64,000 nucleotides of DNA. Source: Planococcus citri. Its lineage: Eukaryota; Arthropoda; Insecta; Hemiptera; Pseudococcidae. Positions 24,901 through 34,300 of the stretch are shown here, piece after piece. A program made the position numbers and the translations under genes. A model generated the notes under the pieces. The model searched no databases. It was not told the DNA's origin and saw nothing but the letters and a program-made list of their open reading frames with translations. Each line of letters begins with the position of its first letter. The stretch's first letter is position 1. The stretch is from contig NC_088678.1 of the NCBI RefSeq assembly GCF_950023065.1, positions 67,548,460 through 67,612,459 on the forward strand, given 5' to 3'.

Positions 24901-27900
24901 TGAGCTTCCCTAGGGCTGGAACAAGTGAGTTGTTGGTGTTCTGCAGCTGTTATGCATTCTTGTTTGTAATCCGGTATTTATGTAGAGGTTTGGCCTTCAG
25001 CTTGCCACTCCTCCCCGTCGTTCCACCAACTGGAGAATTCTGCTTTGGCCATGTTTATCGATTCCGAGTCCATCGAACAGCAACATGTTACCACCCCGCA
25101 CGACGTGGACGCGCAGAATGCCCCTGGTGTTGTCTTCGCCTTCTCATCTGTCCTCGGGGACTGGCTCCTCTTGATGATCCGAGCTACTACCTAGAGACTA
25201 CCTCTAGCGACAACAACCTGTGCCCTCGCGAGGCCGATGAATATAAATTCATCAAAAAAATCAAAATTCCAAAAAAAAATTCAATTTTCAATTCCAAACA
25301 TCAAAAAAGTTTAAATTTATTTTGTTGTCTTATTTTGACCTCTTTCTGACGTATTTCATGAAAAAGTTGATGAAAATCACACTCATAGCAAAAAATTTTA
25401 AATTCGTTTATTTTTTTAATTTTGATTTTTTTTGTGATGAGTTTATTTAATCTAATGAAAGGGGTTTTCCAACTTTTTCAACAGATACGTAAAAATAAGG
25501 GTGAAATGGGTCAACTTCACCAATCAAAACTTTTTTTCATGCTTTAAATAAAAAAATCGCATTTTTTCGCGAACTTAAAATTTTTTTTAAATCAACTTTG
25601 CGACATGGCACCGTCCCAATTTTTTAATATGTTGTTCAGCATGAAAAGTTGTCCGTAATATATTTTTTTTAGAATTTTTGAGAGTCAGAACGATATGAAA
25701 ACTTTGTTTTGAAACTTTTTGAGCTAATTTTTTGTACGAAAAAAAGTGGCAACACTGATTTTCATGATATCACCGAAAAGCCTTTTAAAACCCTTAACTA
25801 TGGGGAAAAGTTCCATTTTAGTAGGTATCGCGGTTACCCAGTAATCCACTGCTGAAACGGACGATATTCTAGTTCACTGAAAACTTTGACACCCCCTGGC
25901 TGCCTTTAAAAATGGGCTAGAGAGCGGCGATTTGCGCCATTGCTCATCCCTTTGGAAGGTCTTTGCACAGGAAAAATTTCAAAAAAAAAATCGCTGAACT
26001 CACCTACCACTTCTTGGTCCAATTTACGTGGAATGAGCCTGGAGTAATCTGAAGTATTTGTAATTTGAAAATAGTAGGTATTGCATGCTTACGCCAAAGA
26101 GTGGACCGGACTTCAATTCAAAAACATTCGAATTATTAAATTTGTATATTGCGACGATAATATTGTCCATTTTAAAATCAATTTCGCTGAATTCGTGTGT
26201 GGTATTGAGCACGCTGATTTTCCCGGACCAACAAGGGATTATGAAGGTGAACTGAAATTTTTTAGTGCATTAGTTAGTGTGACGAGATTTTGAACAGAAG
26301 TGTATTCTAGGTGTAAACATTGTTATCAGAAAGGGTTTGACAATCTGCAAGCATTCAATAAAATAACTGGAGAATTAACGTACTCGTAAGCTGTTGTAGA
26401 GACTACATGTGATCGTATCTGCACAGGGCTCCAATACTGTTTTTGGTTTAGCATGAATTGAAATATTGTAAGTGTTTGATTCTATTTGGATACTTGATTC
26501 TGCTTTGAGGATTTTGGGTATCGTCATATTCCAAGTATCGTACAGCTTTTGCATCGTACTGCCATCGAATTGCTGAGATAACTTGGTAAATAATTTTACA
26601 ATCGGATGTTCTTTCAGCGAATCATTCGGAATATTCGTGTTTCTGTAATCTGTGAAAGCAGCAGAAAAATGATTACAAGCTTTTTCGACTAAAAATTCAT
26701 CTATTAAAGATGACTTACATTTCATCGATGGCATTATCGAAGACGCGATCGCCAATTGAATTCCCTCCATTACCCATTTGGACTGATATTCCGTCAACGA
26801 GAGGTTCATTTTAGTCTCAATAACCGTGTAATTGTGCGCAGTCACATTGATTCTTTGCTGTTCCCGATCAACTGATATCGAAATGTAGCCTATTTCGAAG
26901 TGTAATGGAAAAATTGTAAAATTTCGGCCATCGTAATGTAAATTAGTCGTTCCTTGAATATCTTTAATTATCAGGGTGCTGACATCGACGAACGAATGAC
27001 TATCAAAATTGTGCATTCCTGTGATGGTGATATTGCTCAGGGTACGATGTAGAGAGGTGAAATTTGATATGAAGAAGTAACATTTCGTTTCGACGAAGTC
27101 TAATGAGGGATAATACGACGTGATCTCATCTTCAGGATCTTGGCAAAACGTTGCATTGAGTATTTGCATAAAGTCCTCGTTTTTTCGTAAATTGAACTGG
27201 AATAATGGTAGTGATAAAGATTTGATCAGTCTTTCCATTTGATGTTGAACCTCTGGTGTTGAATTTACATAGAACCGAGGCGAATATATCTGCAATGATA
27301 TGATTTTTAAATCGTTTAGATATTCTTGTTTCATGATACGAGGTGTTTTTTCAAATTTAGGTACGTACGTATAGGTATAGATCAGAACTTACGTAATTAG
27401 ATTCGTAACTTTCAAAATCACTGTACAGATAGAGCCCATCCTTGTACCATAAATCATATTGTGTGCCCGCTATTGCGTAGATGGAGATGTTTTTAAAATT
27501 CAGTGATAGTGCGAAACTCTCGTTAGATGTATGAGGAGTTGCTCCCAAGTATCCTCTCATTTCGATGGATAAGGAGGTGAAGAATATGATCTGCGAAAAA
27601 ATTGACTCATGCGTGATTTGCGTTCTTTTACCCATATTTTCATTATAATATTTTTTTGTCACGCTCATAAGTATTTTTGTCAAAATGATTCACGAAAATG
27701 ATCTGTTTTGTAAAGGAAAATGATCGATTTTAAAGTTTGGAGCAATTGTTATAGACAATACCTACCATTGTCTTGCTGTAAAATTCATGACGTAAGCTGG
27801 CAGATTCTACTTTTAAACCAGTAAAATAATAAAACGCTCCCGGAAAAATGTCGCCAAAGGATGTGGGCGAATTTTGGAGCTCCATGTTGCGTATAAACGA

Positions 27901-28405
27901 GAAGATCGTTTCCGAATTTATATTTTGGAAATTTTTTGAAATGGTATTATTCAGCAGTGTTGTGATGTCACGAGCCTCACTCGAATTTGTACATCGAGTT
28001 GAAGCAATCGCTGAAAAAGGAGATAAATTGAATACGAATGATTTAAATTGGAGTCCGGAATCGGCAAAAAGGCTCAAAATTATTGTAATTTTACTCGAGT
28101 TGAATTTTTCAACAAAAAATTGTCAAGGTAATTTCTCACCCCCCCCCCCCCCCTCCAAAAACACAAATTTGGGTGAGAAGGTATGCATGTATTTCAATAT
28201 TTTTGAATATTTTGTGCATATTCTTTCGTCTTTTGGCGAAGGAGATGGTGGAGGGGAGGGGGGAGGGGTAACATGAGTCAAGATTTCAATTTTTCGACAG
28301 TAGATTTTTAAATTATGAGAGCATTCCAAATTGGAAAAAAAATCGCAATATTGAATAGAGTGACTTACCTGCCAAGGTGAATGATATCAAAAGCAAAATC
28401 TTCAT
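12975..28405 (-). CDS. Copy 3: secreted paralogue split by a 12.4-kb transposon nest
   Basis: Exons are 28369-28405 (MKILLLISFTLA), 27766-28010, 27393-27590, 26719-27289, 26384-26649, 26093-26251 and 12975-13607. They total 2109 nt, or 702 residues, open throughout. It belongs to the short subfamily (exon 2 245 nt, exon 4 571 nt). Intron 6, normally 84-101 bp, is about 12.5 kb because an outer foldback element entered it. Intron sequence on both sides of the nest (GGAGTATTATGGA and AATCTGAAGTATTTG) matches the uninterrupted intron of copies 4, 5 and 9, which ties exon 7 to exons 1-6. The exon-7 acceptor is ATTATAG instead of the usual TTTCAG. Whether so long and structured an intron is still spliced is unknown. 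Confidence 0.75.
13876..14142 (-). repeat. 3' LTR of the gypsy element
   Basis: On the minus strand it starts TGTGGCGGTTCGG and ends CCCTAAAG. It is almost identical to 18564-18830. It is preceded by a polypurine tract and followed by the CCTA target duplication. Confidence 0.92.
14346..16841 (-). CDS. pol: gypsy pol: reverse transcriptase, RNase H, integrase
   Basis: One open frame of 831 codons. Reverse transcriptase motifs are LDITRAYYHIPM, FGLKNAAQTFQRFMDGLL and the catalytic YVYIDDVL (YIDD). RNase H follows with STDASNTAIGAVLSQ and YTDHKPIVFA. Integrase has the HHCC zinc-binding region (HNLAHPGANASAKL to CVPCQ) and the DDE core: D in HVDIVGPLPP, D in ITTDQGRQFES, and the E in NGKVERWHRTLK. 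The frame continues upstream to about 16908, where the protease part lies in another frame. The C-terminal tail is basic (RPKRKVRFKG). Only the frame break upstream prevents a full pol. Confidence 0.92.
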   Translation of the reverse strand: MLRSGDARPSKSPWASPLHVANKRGIERWRMCGDYRALNAATRADKYPVPNIQDFNVTLHGAKVFTKLDITRAYYHIPMAPGDIEKTAVITPFGLFEFPFMPFGLKNAAQTFQRFMDGLLRGLPFAYVYIDDVLIASNSMEEHREHVRQVLERLSQAGLTLSAGKCVYAQNSIEFLGYDVDAAGIRPSPSRVEAIMTYPKPSDVSGLRRFIGMLGFYRRCLPNIADIQRRVQAIICTNKKNDKTPLVWTEDAESAFEELKQCLKDAVMLHHPDGSLPIILSTDASNTAIGAVLSQQREEVLEPLAFFSRKLSPAETRYCTYDRELLAIYAAVRHFRCHLEGREFAIYTDHKPIVFAFDQHSEKAPPRRARQLDYIGQFTTDIRYVEGAANIPADALSRIEAISVESEINYSELAREQRADAEIEQLLSGDSKLKIQPRKLPEHNTAILCDTSGAKPRPLVPVKFRRAVFNSVHNLAHPGANASAKLVSARFVWPGVQKDCRQWAKQCVPCQKAKVSRHTRSPLGDFEKVPRFNHIHVDIVGPLPPSRGKEYLLTVIDRTSLWPEAYPLSHITAEAVGELIAREWVPRFGVPATITTDQGRQFESDLFTKMSSVLGSNRIRTTAYHPQANGKVERWHRTLKAAVMAHQTTAWMDILPAVLLGLRSTINSELEVSPAQLTFGAELRLPGDLIADTPELSNAPEFVKKLQSALQSVGKAFRRHGDTPIFVPQALDTCTHVFLRVEIQRASLIPPYTGPHRVIRRKDKAIEIEVNGRAILVSVDRLKPAYLAPAPDVVKSRSQIEDTVKSEPTQNPEAEKSRPKRKVRFKGVYTR
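16909..17413 (-). pseudogene. gypsy protease and start of RT, out of frame with pol
   Basis: The protease carries YLVDCGAEVSVIPA, an aspartic protease active site of the D-[TSC]-G-A type, with ADFLAEF as the second conserved region. It then runs into the linker before RT. Around 16908-16913 the conserved RT N-terminus switches frame relative to the main pol frame, indicating a single-base loss in this copy or an assembly error. The frame continues out of register to 16781. Relative to gag it is in a third frame, so normal expression would need frameshifting. Confidence 0.7.
17449..18287 (-). pseudogene. gag: gypsy gag, frame broken near 17700
   Basis: The first part (18287 to about 17700) starts MTKPGDSKSDADKEQ and contains IELPPFNGTNIRLWWRQVE, typical of insect gypsy capsids. 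After about 17700 the annotated frame soon stops at 17661. The continuing Gag signature lies in another frame: an RS-rich linker, then the zinc-knuckle CWYHNRWAEKAKKCVGSC at about 17532-17479, then a stop at 17449-17451. One base has been lost or gained near 17700. Gag would normally form the particle that holds the retrotransposon RNA. Confidence 0.75.
18564..18830 (-). repeat. 5' LTR of the gypsy element
   Basis: It pairs with 13876-14142. The only difference I see is GCGCGTGCA here against GCGCGCGCA there. The primer-binding site follows directly at 18555-18563. Confidence 0.92.
19267..19992 (-). pseudogene. RTE LINE RT C-terminal part
   Basis: This 241-codon frame continues the RT of 22553-24769: LKYGMKINAGKTKVMRFTKG (thumb-proximal region), YLGALINNDGRDHKEIKSRI, and RRLLRISWKDFITNQEVL with a basic tail. 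It is separated from the catalytic half by the inner foldback. By my reading, removing that element with one TA leaves the two halves one base out of register, so the LINE may carry a further indel. Confidence 0.85.
19980..22553. mobile_element. Inner foldback element, near-identical ~770-bp arms
   Basis: Arms 19980-about 20755 and about 21785-22553 are inverted copies, apparently above 98% identical apart from a short stretch near the tips. Termini are GTCTACAATCCACGAGGC on both sides with TA target duplications (19978-19979, 22554-22555). The loop (about 1.03 kb) has no transposase. Frames that repeat on both arms (20035-20580 plus, 21963-22508 minus) are copies of the same inverted repeat and not genes. 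Confidence 0.85.
22553..24769 (-). CDS. RTE LINE endonuclease-reverse transcriptase (truncated by insertion)
   Basis: 738 codons. The N-terminal apurinic-type endonuclease has NVATWNVRTLYKIGQL, LGISETRWTGNGRN, IQVYAPTAESS, FLMGDFNAKVGND and a DHKLLAAK end. The RT has CSEYRTIALMSHALKLLLS, ETQYGFVAKKGTRDAI, CFVDYEKAFDRVNHERML, KRGVRQGCPLSPRLFNVY and the catalytic YADD in ISYADDKVILAE. The frame ends in a TAG formed by the TA target duplication plus the first base of the inner foldback. The rest of the RT is at 19267-19992. This belongs to a target-primed retrotransposon and is not a host gene. Confidence 0.9.
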   Translation of the reverse strand: MDINSAMALSLRQADPHPPRQPDRVLRIRGVKTRRNNINVATWNVRTLYKIGQLANVIKEARRLKIDVLGISETRWTGNGRNRVDKDYKMIYAGKDTHELGVGILIHTRISDKISAIIPKSERIIFVRLEVKPKPIVIIQVYAPTAESSTAEINNFYNDLEEVMNCSKNNDVVFLMGDFNAKVGNDHGSQVAGKHALGEQNERGEMLVEFAERHDLIICNTWFKQHARRLYTWVSPGDRARNQIDYILVKRRFKNMVKNCHTYPGADCNTDHKLLAAKCQIVMKSQKKSKEQYQQLDIAKIKSKHVQKKFQEELEKQKEDKLEEEQGIEEKWQEWKRKVKKAAEKSIPLKDKRKHKPWITQEILDLMEERRNANRPSSEYTELNHKIMGMCRMAKNEWYEEKCREVEELEKRHNSREMHTKVKQMMAAHKKRRSGIAYMRREDGKYCVNNQETEEVWISYIQELYGDDTRPAQMEVSSTEEAPRIEMWELRNAVKRARNHKAVGEDLIPVDLIKHLTPEYEKELLKIINEIYDEGTLPKDFKAVNFVPIPKKNNSQKCSEYRTIALMSHALKLLLSIINARIEKKIDENLSETQYGFVAKKGTRDAIALLKVIIQRALNANREIIACFVDYEKAFDRVNHERMLEILKKYNIDDKDLRIIKNLYWEQSANIKFGTGYSENRCGIKRGVRQGCPLSPRLFNVYAEEIMREARIKQTGFKINGKRINEISYADDKVILAE

Positions 28406-28569
28406 TGTGCAGTATGCCTTTATGTACATATCAAACAGGAAAACGAACTTTTTCAAGGCATTGCTTGATAAAATTTCAAATAGCAGTTTCAATTTACCAA
28501 CAGTTCGGATGTTATTTTTCTGAATTATCGTTGATTCAGATCATTTTTTCAATCTATGTGGTCTGATGT

Positions 28570-28645
28570 CTGATAAAATTGAACATTGCTCGATAAGAAA
28601 TTCCAATGGCTTGAAAAACACTCAATGCTAATCTATACAGAGTGC
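28570..28645 (-). promoter_or_regulatory. Putative core promoter, copy 3
   Basis: Minus strand: TGTATAGATTAGCATTGAG at about 28621-28639, then the shared TTTTTCAAGCCATTGG and TTATCGAGCAATGTTC blocks. Spacing is the same as in copy 6. Confidence 0.45.
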
Positions 28646-28794
28646 TTCCCGGTGGGTGGTCACCTCCCCTGATGATTATGTATTTTGCATATCTATTTTC
28701 TGAGAAACGTTTTCATTTCATAAGACACATGTGTACCTAATACCTATCTGCTCAAGTTGATGAAATGAAAATTTGTCAAGTAATATTGTGTCAA

Positions 28795-30180
28795 TCTTTA
28801 GATGTACAGAATCGATTGGAGGTCCCTTTGAGCAATTCTGCAGCCCCCTGTACATTTTTTGATTTTTTATTTCTGTAAAAAATCTAGTTAAAATCTAAAT
28901 TTGAACTATATTGAGAAGATTTTTGAAAATTTTTTCCGACTTTCAGAATCGATTTCTTGATTTTTTTTTATTATTTTAGATCCGGCAGAAAAATTTTGAT
29001 TTTTTTAGTGCTCAAAAAAGATGTCAAAAATCGGTACCTATTTAAACAAACCCAATTTTTGAAAATATTTGCTTCAATCTTTTGATCTTTGGAATTAGTT
29101 TGTAGCCTTTTTGTGCTGTTCTGAATCCTTCAAAAAAATGTTAGAATTTTTCAGCTCGCTAAAAAAAAACTACAAAGATATGGAATTGAACTAATTTGGT
29201 AGAAACGATTTTCGAAAATTCAGCTCTCCAGTGTTGTTTGATGGTTTTAAGCTATTCTAAAGCGTTCAAAAAATTTTGTAAGTTTTCATCTTGCTGTTAA
29301 AAAAATGATTGAAATCTGAATTTGAACTAACAGAAGAGTCAAATCTTTTCTTCTCCTGAATCGATTTTTTGTGGCATTCTTGAGCTATTTTCTGAAGCCT
29401 TCATACTGTGACCTCCAAAATTCATCTCCAAAATTGATTGGTACCCCTGATCTGAGCCTTTTTAGAGACGCAATCGTTGAATGTTTGAGTTTTCGAAAAA
29501 AGAAAGAGTGAAATCTGGATTCAAACCGACAGAAACGAATTTTGAAGATTTGTGTCTCAATATGTCGATGTCGGCCTCCTGAATTGATTAGTGTTCCTTA
29601 ACAACTTTTATGCAGTTCTGAGCGAATGTTTGAATTTTTTATTTGTCAAAAAATGTAAAATACTTTCACAGTATAAAAATAAGGGATTTGAAGTGACAGC
29701 ATTTTTTTTGTTGAAAATTTTGGCTCCAAGTTTTGGTTATCAGAATCGATAGTAGATCCTTTAGGAACATTTTTTAGTCTGGGGCAAATTTTTAAATTTT
29801 TTAGTTCTCAAAAAAATAATTTAAATATGGATTTGAATCTACAGAAACGATTTTTGTACATTTTTGTGTCAGTATTGTGATCTCCAGAATTGGTTGGTGC
29901 TTCTTTTGAGCTAATTTTTTTGATCTTTTAGCAGTCGAAAAAAATAATTGAAATCGTGATTTAACTATACTTTGTATAAAAGAATTTTTGAAATTTTTTT
30001 ACTCAATTTTTTGACCTCCAGAATTGATTTGGTAGAGTTTTCAAGTTATTCTGGCGTCTTGATCTCCATAATCGATTTCTTTTATTTGTATAAACTACTC
30101 GTATTCTGGGGTTTGATGTGTTTTTTCCCCTGTTTTTTAGATCTCAAAAAAAGTTAAATGGTTAGAAAATGTTGTTAGCA
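28795..30180. repeat. Spacer tandem repeat array, ~140-bp unit (9-10 units)
   Basis: Anchors CAGAATCGATT and variants occur near 28807, 28944, 29089, 29228 and 29356, giving a period of roughly 128-145 bp, and continue to about 30150. Each unit has a TGAGC(T/A)ATTCTG segment, a TTTTTTAGTTCTC segment and GAAATCTGGATTTGAAC. It is the longest array in the window. No gene is seen in it or in the remaining 30181-30457. Confidence 0.55.
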
Positions 30181-30457
30181 CTTTACAATTATTCTAGGCC
30201 GCCATATGGCGGATTAACAAAACAGGGCCCATTCCCTACCTCTTTTTTAACATAGGGGTACAGTTTTGATTTGTGCCAAAGTTGATCAGAAAAGCCACAA
30301 TAATATTATTTTGAAGGTACCTAGTCGGTAGTCGGAAATATTTGGTAGTGCAAGTGCATAAAAAAATAGTTTTATTTATTTGAATGGTACAAAATTGATA
30401 ATATTAGATACTTACATATTACCTGCCTACACGTACGTAAATTATAATGAAAATAAA

Positions 30458-33400
30458 TTAGAAAACGAGACTGGTGGGATTATTGAAATATTCGTCAAGT
30501 TTACGTTCTAATTTCGTGTTAATCCACTCGATTTTCGCAATAGAGAGAGAGACCGTTTTATTATCCTGTGTATAAAGCTTTTCCCGCGTAAACGAATTTA
30601 AAAATACTGCTATCTCTGCATTATCTGTGTGATTTCGTACCTGAAAAGCATGCAGCGTTAAATGCAGCTCATGAAATGGCATCATTCTTTTATTGTTAAA
30701 ATTCATCCGAATTTCAGCCAATTCCAATTGTAAATCCACGTATGTCGATATGATCACGCTTCCATTGACAAGGTATTGGTCAATCGAGACATCAACAGTG
30801 AATGGTTTCGCCAATTCTGTGATTATCACGTTGTTTATATCCGATACGAAGGATTCGTTTGCAATTCTGCCATCAGGTACACGAATAGGTAATTCGTGAT
30901 CGGCGTAGAAAGGTAAAAAGTCATCGAAAATTTTCACTGGTGCGGTACAGTGGTCCAATGGTAAAGAAAGCAGTGGTTCTGCGAAACAGGACACTGTTTT
31001 CTCAATCAATGAGATAAACAATTTTTGCGCTTTTTGTGCTATCTCCAATCGCTCGTGATATGTGAAATTGTACGATGTTGGGAACCGCACTCGTAGGCCT
31101 ACCTGAAATTGTAATTAGTTATGGTGTGAGAGAGGAAGTAAATATTATGAAATGATCTGAAGCATTTGTAATTTGAAAATACTATTGCATGCTTACATCG
31201 GAGCTCGAAAATAATTCCAATTTAAAAGCTCGCGAATTATTTTCTTTGCATACATCGACGTCAACATCACCCATTTCAAAATCAATTTCGTTGAATTCGT
31301 GAGTGGTATTGAGCACGCGGATTTTCCCATGCCAAGTAGAGGTTCCGAAGTGTATCTGAAATTTTTTAGTGCATTAGTATGACGAGATTTTGAACAGAAG
31401 CAATATTAACATATTCTGGAAGAGCTCGTTGTGATCAGAGATGGTTTGACGATCTGCTAGTGTTTAATAAAATTCAATGTAAATATTTGGGAATCTAACG
31501 TACTTTTAAGTCGTCGTAGAGATCACATTTGATCCATTCTGGATACGATTTCAATGCTGCTGTGGGTTTAGCATCAATTGAAATATTGTAAGTGTGTGAT
31601 TCTATTTCAACACTTGAGTCTGCCTTGAAGCTTTCGGGTATCGTTATATTCCAAGTATCGTACAGTTTTTGTATCGTGGGACCTTCGAATTGCTGAGATA
31701 ATTTTGCGCTTATTTTCACAATCGGGTGTTCTTCAAGTGAATTGGTGGATTCTTTTCCGTTTCTTTGATCTGGGAAAGCAAAGAAAAATAATGATTTATG
31801 AGTTTTTTTTTTCAAGTAGAAATTCATCTAAGGATGACTTACATTTCATTGATGGCATTATCGAAGACGCAATCGCCAATTGAATTCCCTCCATTATCCA
31901 TTTCGACTGATATTCCGTCAACGAGACATTCATTTTAGTGTCAATAACCGTGTAATTGTAGGGGGTCACATTGATACTTTGCTGTTTTCGATCAACCGTT
32001 ATCGAAATGCGATCCACTTCAAAGTATAATGGAAAAATTGTAAAATTTTGACCATCGTAATGTAAATTAGTGGTTCCTCGAATATTTTGAATCGTCAGAG
32101 TGCTGTCAGTTAGACCGGAATTTTCAGCGAACGAGTGACTATGAAAATTGTGCATTCCAGTGATGGTGATATTGCTCAAAGTACGACCTAGAGAAGTGAT
32201 ATTTGGTATAAAGAAGTAATTTTCCGTTTTGAAAATATCTGAAGAGGGATATTGCGACGTGATCTCTTCTTCAGGATGATGGCAAAAAGTTGCATGAAGT
32301 GTTTGTACAAAGTTGTCGTTGTTTCGTAAATTGGACTCGAATAACGAAGGTAGGAAATTTTTGATCTGTCTTTCTAGTTCGTATCGAGTGTCTGTTGTCA
32401 AGTTTTCGTGGAACCAAGGTGAATATACCTGAAAAGACGTGACTCTTTAGTTTTTACAGAATAGGAAGTGAATTTTCAAAATTATTTATATAACTTACGT
32501 AATTAGATTCGTAACTATCGTAGTGAATGAAATCAATGTAAGTAGAGAATTCGTTTTTTGAGAAACCTTGCATAGGTTCTGCTATAACGAAAATGGAGAT
32601 GTTTTTGAAATCCAGAGATCGCTCGAAACCCACGTGAACTGTATCTGGGGTCGCTCCTAAGTATCCTTTCATTTCAATGGATAGGTAGGTGAAGAATAAG
32701 GTCTGTGAAAAAACCAATAAGTGCATGATTGGTGTTCTTTCATTCATAAATTTGTTTAATTTTTTTTCAAGCTTATTGGTTTCGTCAAAAAGTTTCAGAA
32801 AAATTATGTATTTTGTAGAGCAAGACAATCGATTTTATAGTTTGGTATATTACGTTATAGATACCTACCATTCTATTGCGATAAAATTCATGTCGTAAGT
32901 GGGCAGATTCTACTTTGACCGGGGTTACGGTGATACCAGTGAAATAGAACTCGTTCTCAAAAGGTCCTAATTCGCAGTCGGTGTATGTTTCAAAAGTGAA
33001 CGATTTTAAATTCTCTATGCTAAGGACTAACTTGTTGATCGTAACTGAATTTATATTGTGGAATGTTTTTGCTATGGTATTATTTAGCAGTGTTGTGATG
33101 TCATGAGCCTCGCTCGAATTTGAACTTCGAGTTGAAGAAATGGCTGTAAAAAGAAATTGAATGTGAGTGATTTGAATTCAGTGAAATTGACAGAAAGTCT
33201 CAAAATTGTACACAGTAATTTTTCTCAATTTGTATTAAAAACATAAAATTATTCCAATGGTTTTGTGCTGAATGAGGAGGGGGGGGTCCTAATTTTCAAT
33301 TGATCGTGGTCCAGTTTAAAATTTTTTGAACGATACTCAGTTGGTTTCCGTCTACTCAGAGACCATTTTTCAAGAATCCTATTCCACTCTATGCCATATC

Positions 33401-33507
33401 GGGGTAACTCAGCTGTGATGAACCAGTTTGTTTATACACGATCGAAATTAAAATACGAGTATTTTTTTACCTGCCAAGGCGAATGATATCAAAAGCAAAA
33501 CCTTCAT
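30458..33507 (-). CDS. Copy 4: secreted paralogue, seven exons
   Basis: Exons are 33471-33507 (MKVLLLISFALA), 32869-33143, 32499-32702, 31843-32428, 31504-31769, 31198-31355 and 30458-31102. It is the most compact copy (3.05 kb). All introns but the first are below 170 bp, so it shows the ancestral layout best. Exon 4 has LSNITITGMHNFHSHSF; exon 7 has FAEPLLSLPLDHC and FDDFLPFYADHELPIRVPD. A polyadenylation signal (AATAAA, minus strand) lies about 80 nt after the stop near 30371-30380. By my count exon 6 is 158 nt, one short of the 159 expected, with the missing base near 31320. If real, this breaks the frame; otherwise the product is about 723 residues. Confidence 0.78.
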
Positions 33508-33665
33508 TGTGCAGTAGTATGACTTTGTATAGAACAGAAAAAATAACTTTTTCAAGTCATCGCTTGATAAAATTTCAAATAGCAGTTTCAGTTTACCACA
33601 GTTCTGATGATATTTTTTTGCATTATCGTAGGTTCAGATCGTTTTTTCAATATATGTTTGTGGTC

Positions 33666-33747
33666 TGATAAAATTAAAAATTGCTCGATAAGACATTCCA
33701 ATGGCTTGAAAAACACTCAATGCTAATTTATACGGAGTGCTCCTCGG
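33666..33747 (-). promoter_or_regulatory. Putative core promoter, copy 4
   Basis: It has the shared block, with TATA variant GTATAAATT on the minus strand at 33725-33733, ahead of TTGAGTGTTTTTCAAGCC. Confidence 0.42.
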
Positions 33748-33879
33748 TATAGGTCTAAATAACCTTTTATAATTAAGTATGTATGTACTAGGTATTTTGC
33801 ATATTTTTTGAAAACCTTTTCAATTTTATCACAGGCGCTTAGGTCGTCGAGTTGTTATTGTATGCATTTTTTCATGTAG

Positions 33880-34300
33880 AGAATTGATTTGGTGGTCCCT
33901 CTGAGCAATTCTGTAGCCTCCTGTGCATCTTTTAATTTTTTACTTCTCGATAAAAAAAAAAAAAAAAGGTCAAGTCTGGATTAGATCTGCATGAAATAAT
34001 TATTGAAAATTTTCGCCTCAATTTTCTGAATTTTTGAATCAATTTATTGACTTTTTGGGTATTCTGTATCTGCCAGTAAAATTCTCAATTTTTTAGGTCT
34101 CGAAAAAAATGGCGAAAATTAAGATTCGAACTAAACGCAGTAAAAATTTGAAAATTATTTTTCTGCAATCTTTATTGATCTTCGGAATCAATTTCTGGCT
34201 TTTTTAAAATTACTCCGGATCCTTCTAAAAATGTTTGAATTTTTTTAGTTTTTTGAAAAAACTGACAAGAAATCAAATTAATTTATTGAAAAATCTGCAT
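33880..34300. repeat. Spacer tandem repeat, ~140-bp unit (about 3 units)
   Basis: Anchors are AGAATTGATTTGGTGG, TTGAATCAATTTATTG and CGGAATCAATTTCTGG. After it, 34301-34755 is AT-rich sequence with no recognisable gene. Confidence 0.4.

Larger units (their letters stand above)
19211..25235 (-). mobile_element. RTE-type LINE, full length, interrupted
   Basis: The 9-bp target duplication GATGAATAT is at 19202-19210 and 25236-25244. Minus-strand order: a 5' UTR of about 0.47 kb (24770-25235), endonuclease-RT ORF (22553-24769), an inserted foldback element (19980-22553), the RT tail (19267-19992), a very short 3' UTR, and a (CGA)n tail at about 19211-19230. Without the insertion it is about 3.45 kb, the usual RTE size. 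It lies in the loop of the outer foldback. Confidence 0.85.
13661..26039. mobile_element. Outer foldback element (host of the nest)
   Basis: The left arm (13661-13875, continuing 18831-about 19190 after the gypsy insertion) is the inverted complement of the right arm (about 25470-26039). Termini are GGTCTTTCCACGTCAATT and, inverted, GGCTCATTCCACGTAAATT. The flanks share TGGAG (13656-13660 and 26040-26044). Removing the element leaves TATGGATGGAGTAATCTGAA, close to the empty site in copy 5. Without the nested insertions the element would be about 1.4 kb with arms of about 570 bp and no ORF, so it is non-autonomous. Confidence 0.7.

Noticed and set aside
28795..30180. CRISPR-like repeat array
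   Set aside because: The repeats are long (about 140 bp), degenerate, and lack distinct spacers; the context is eukaryotic.
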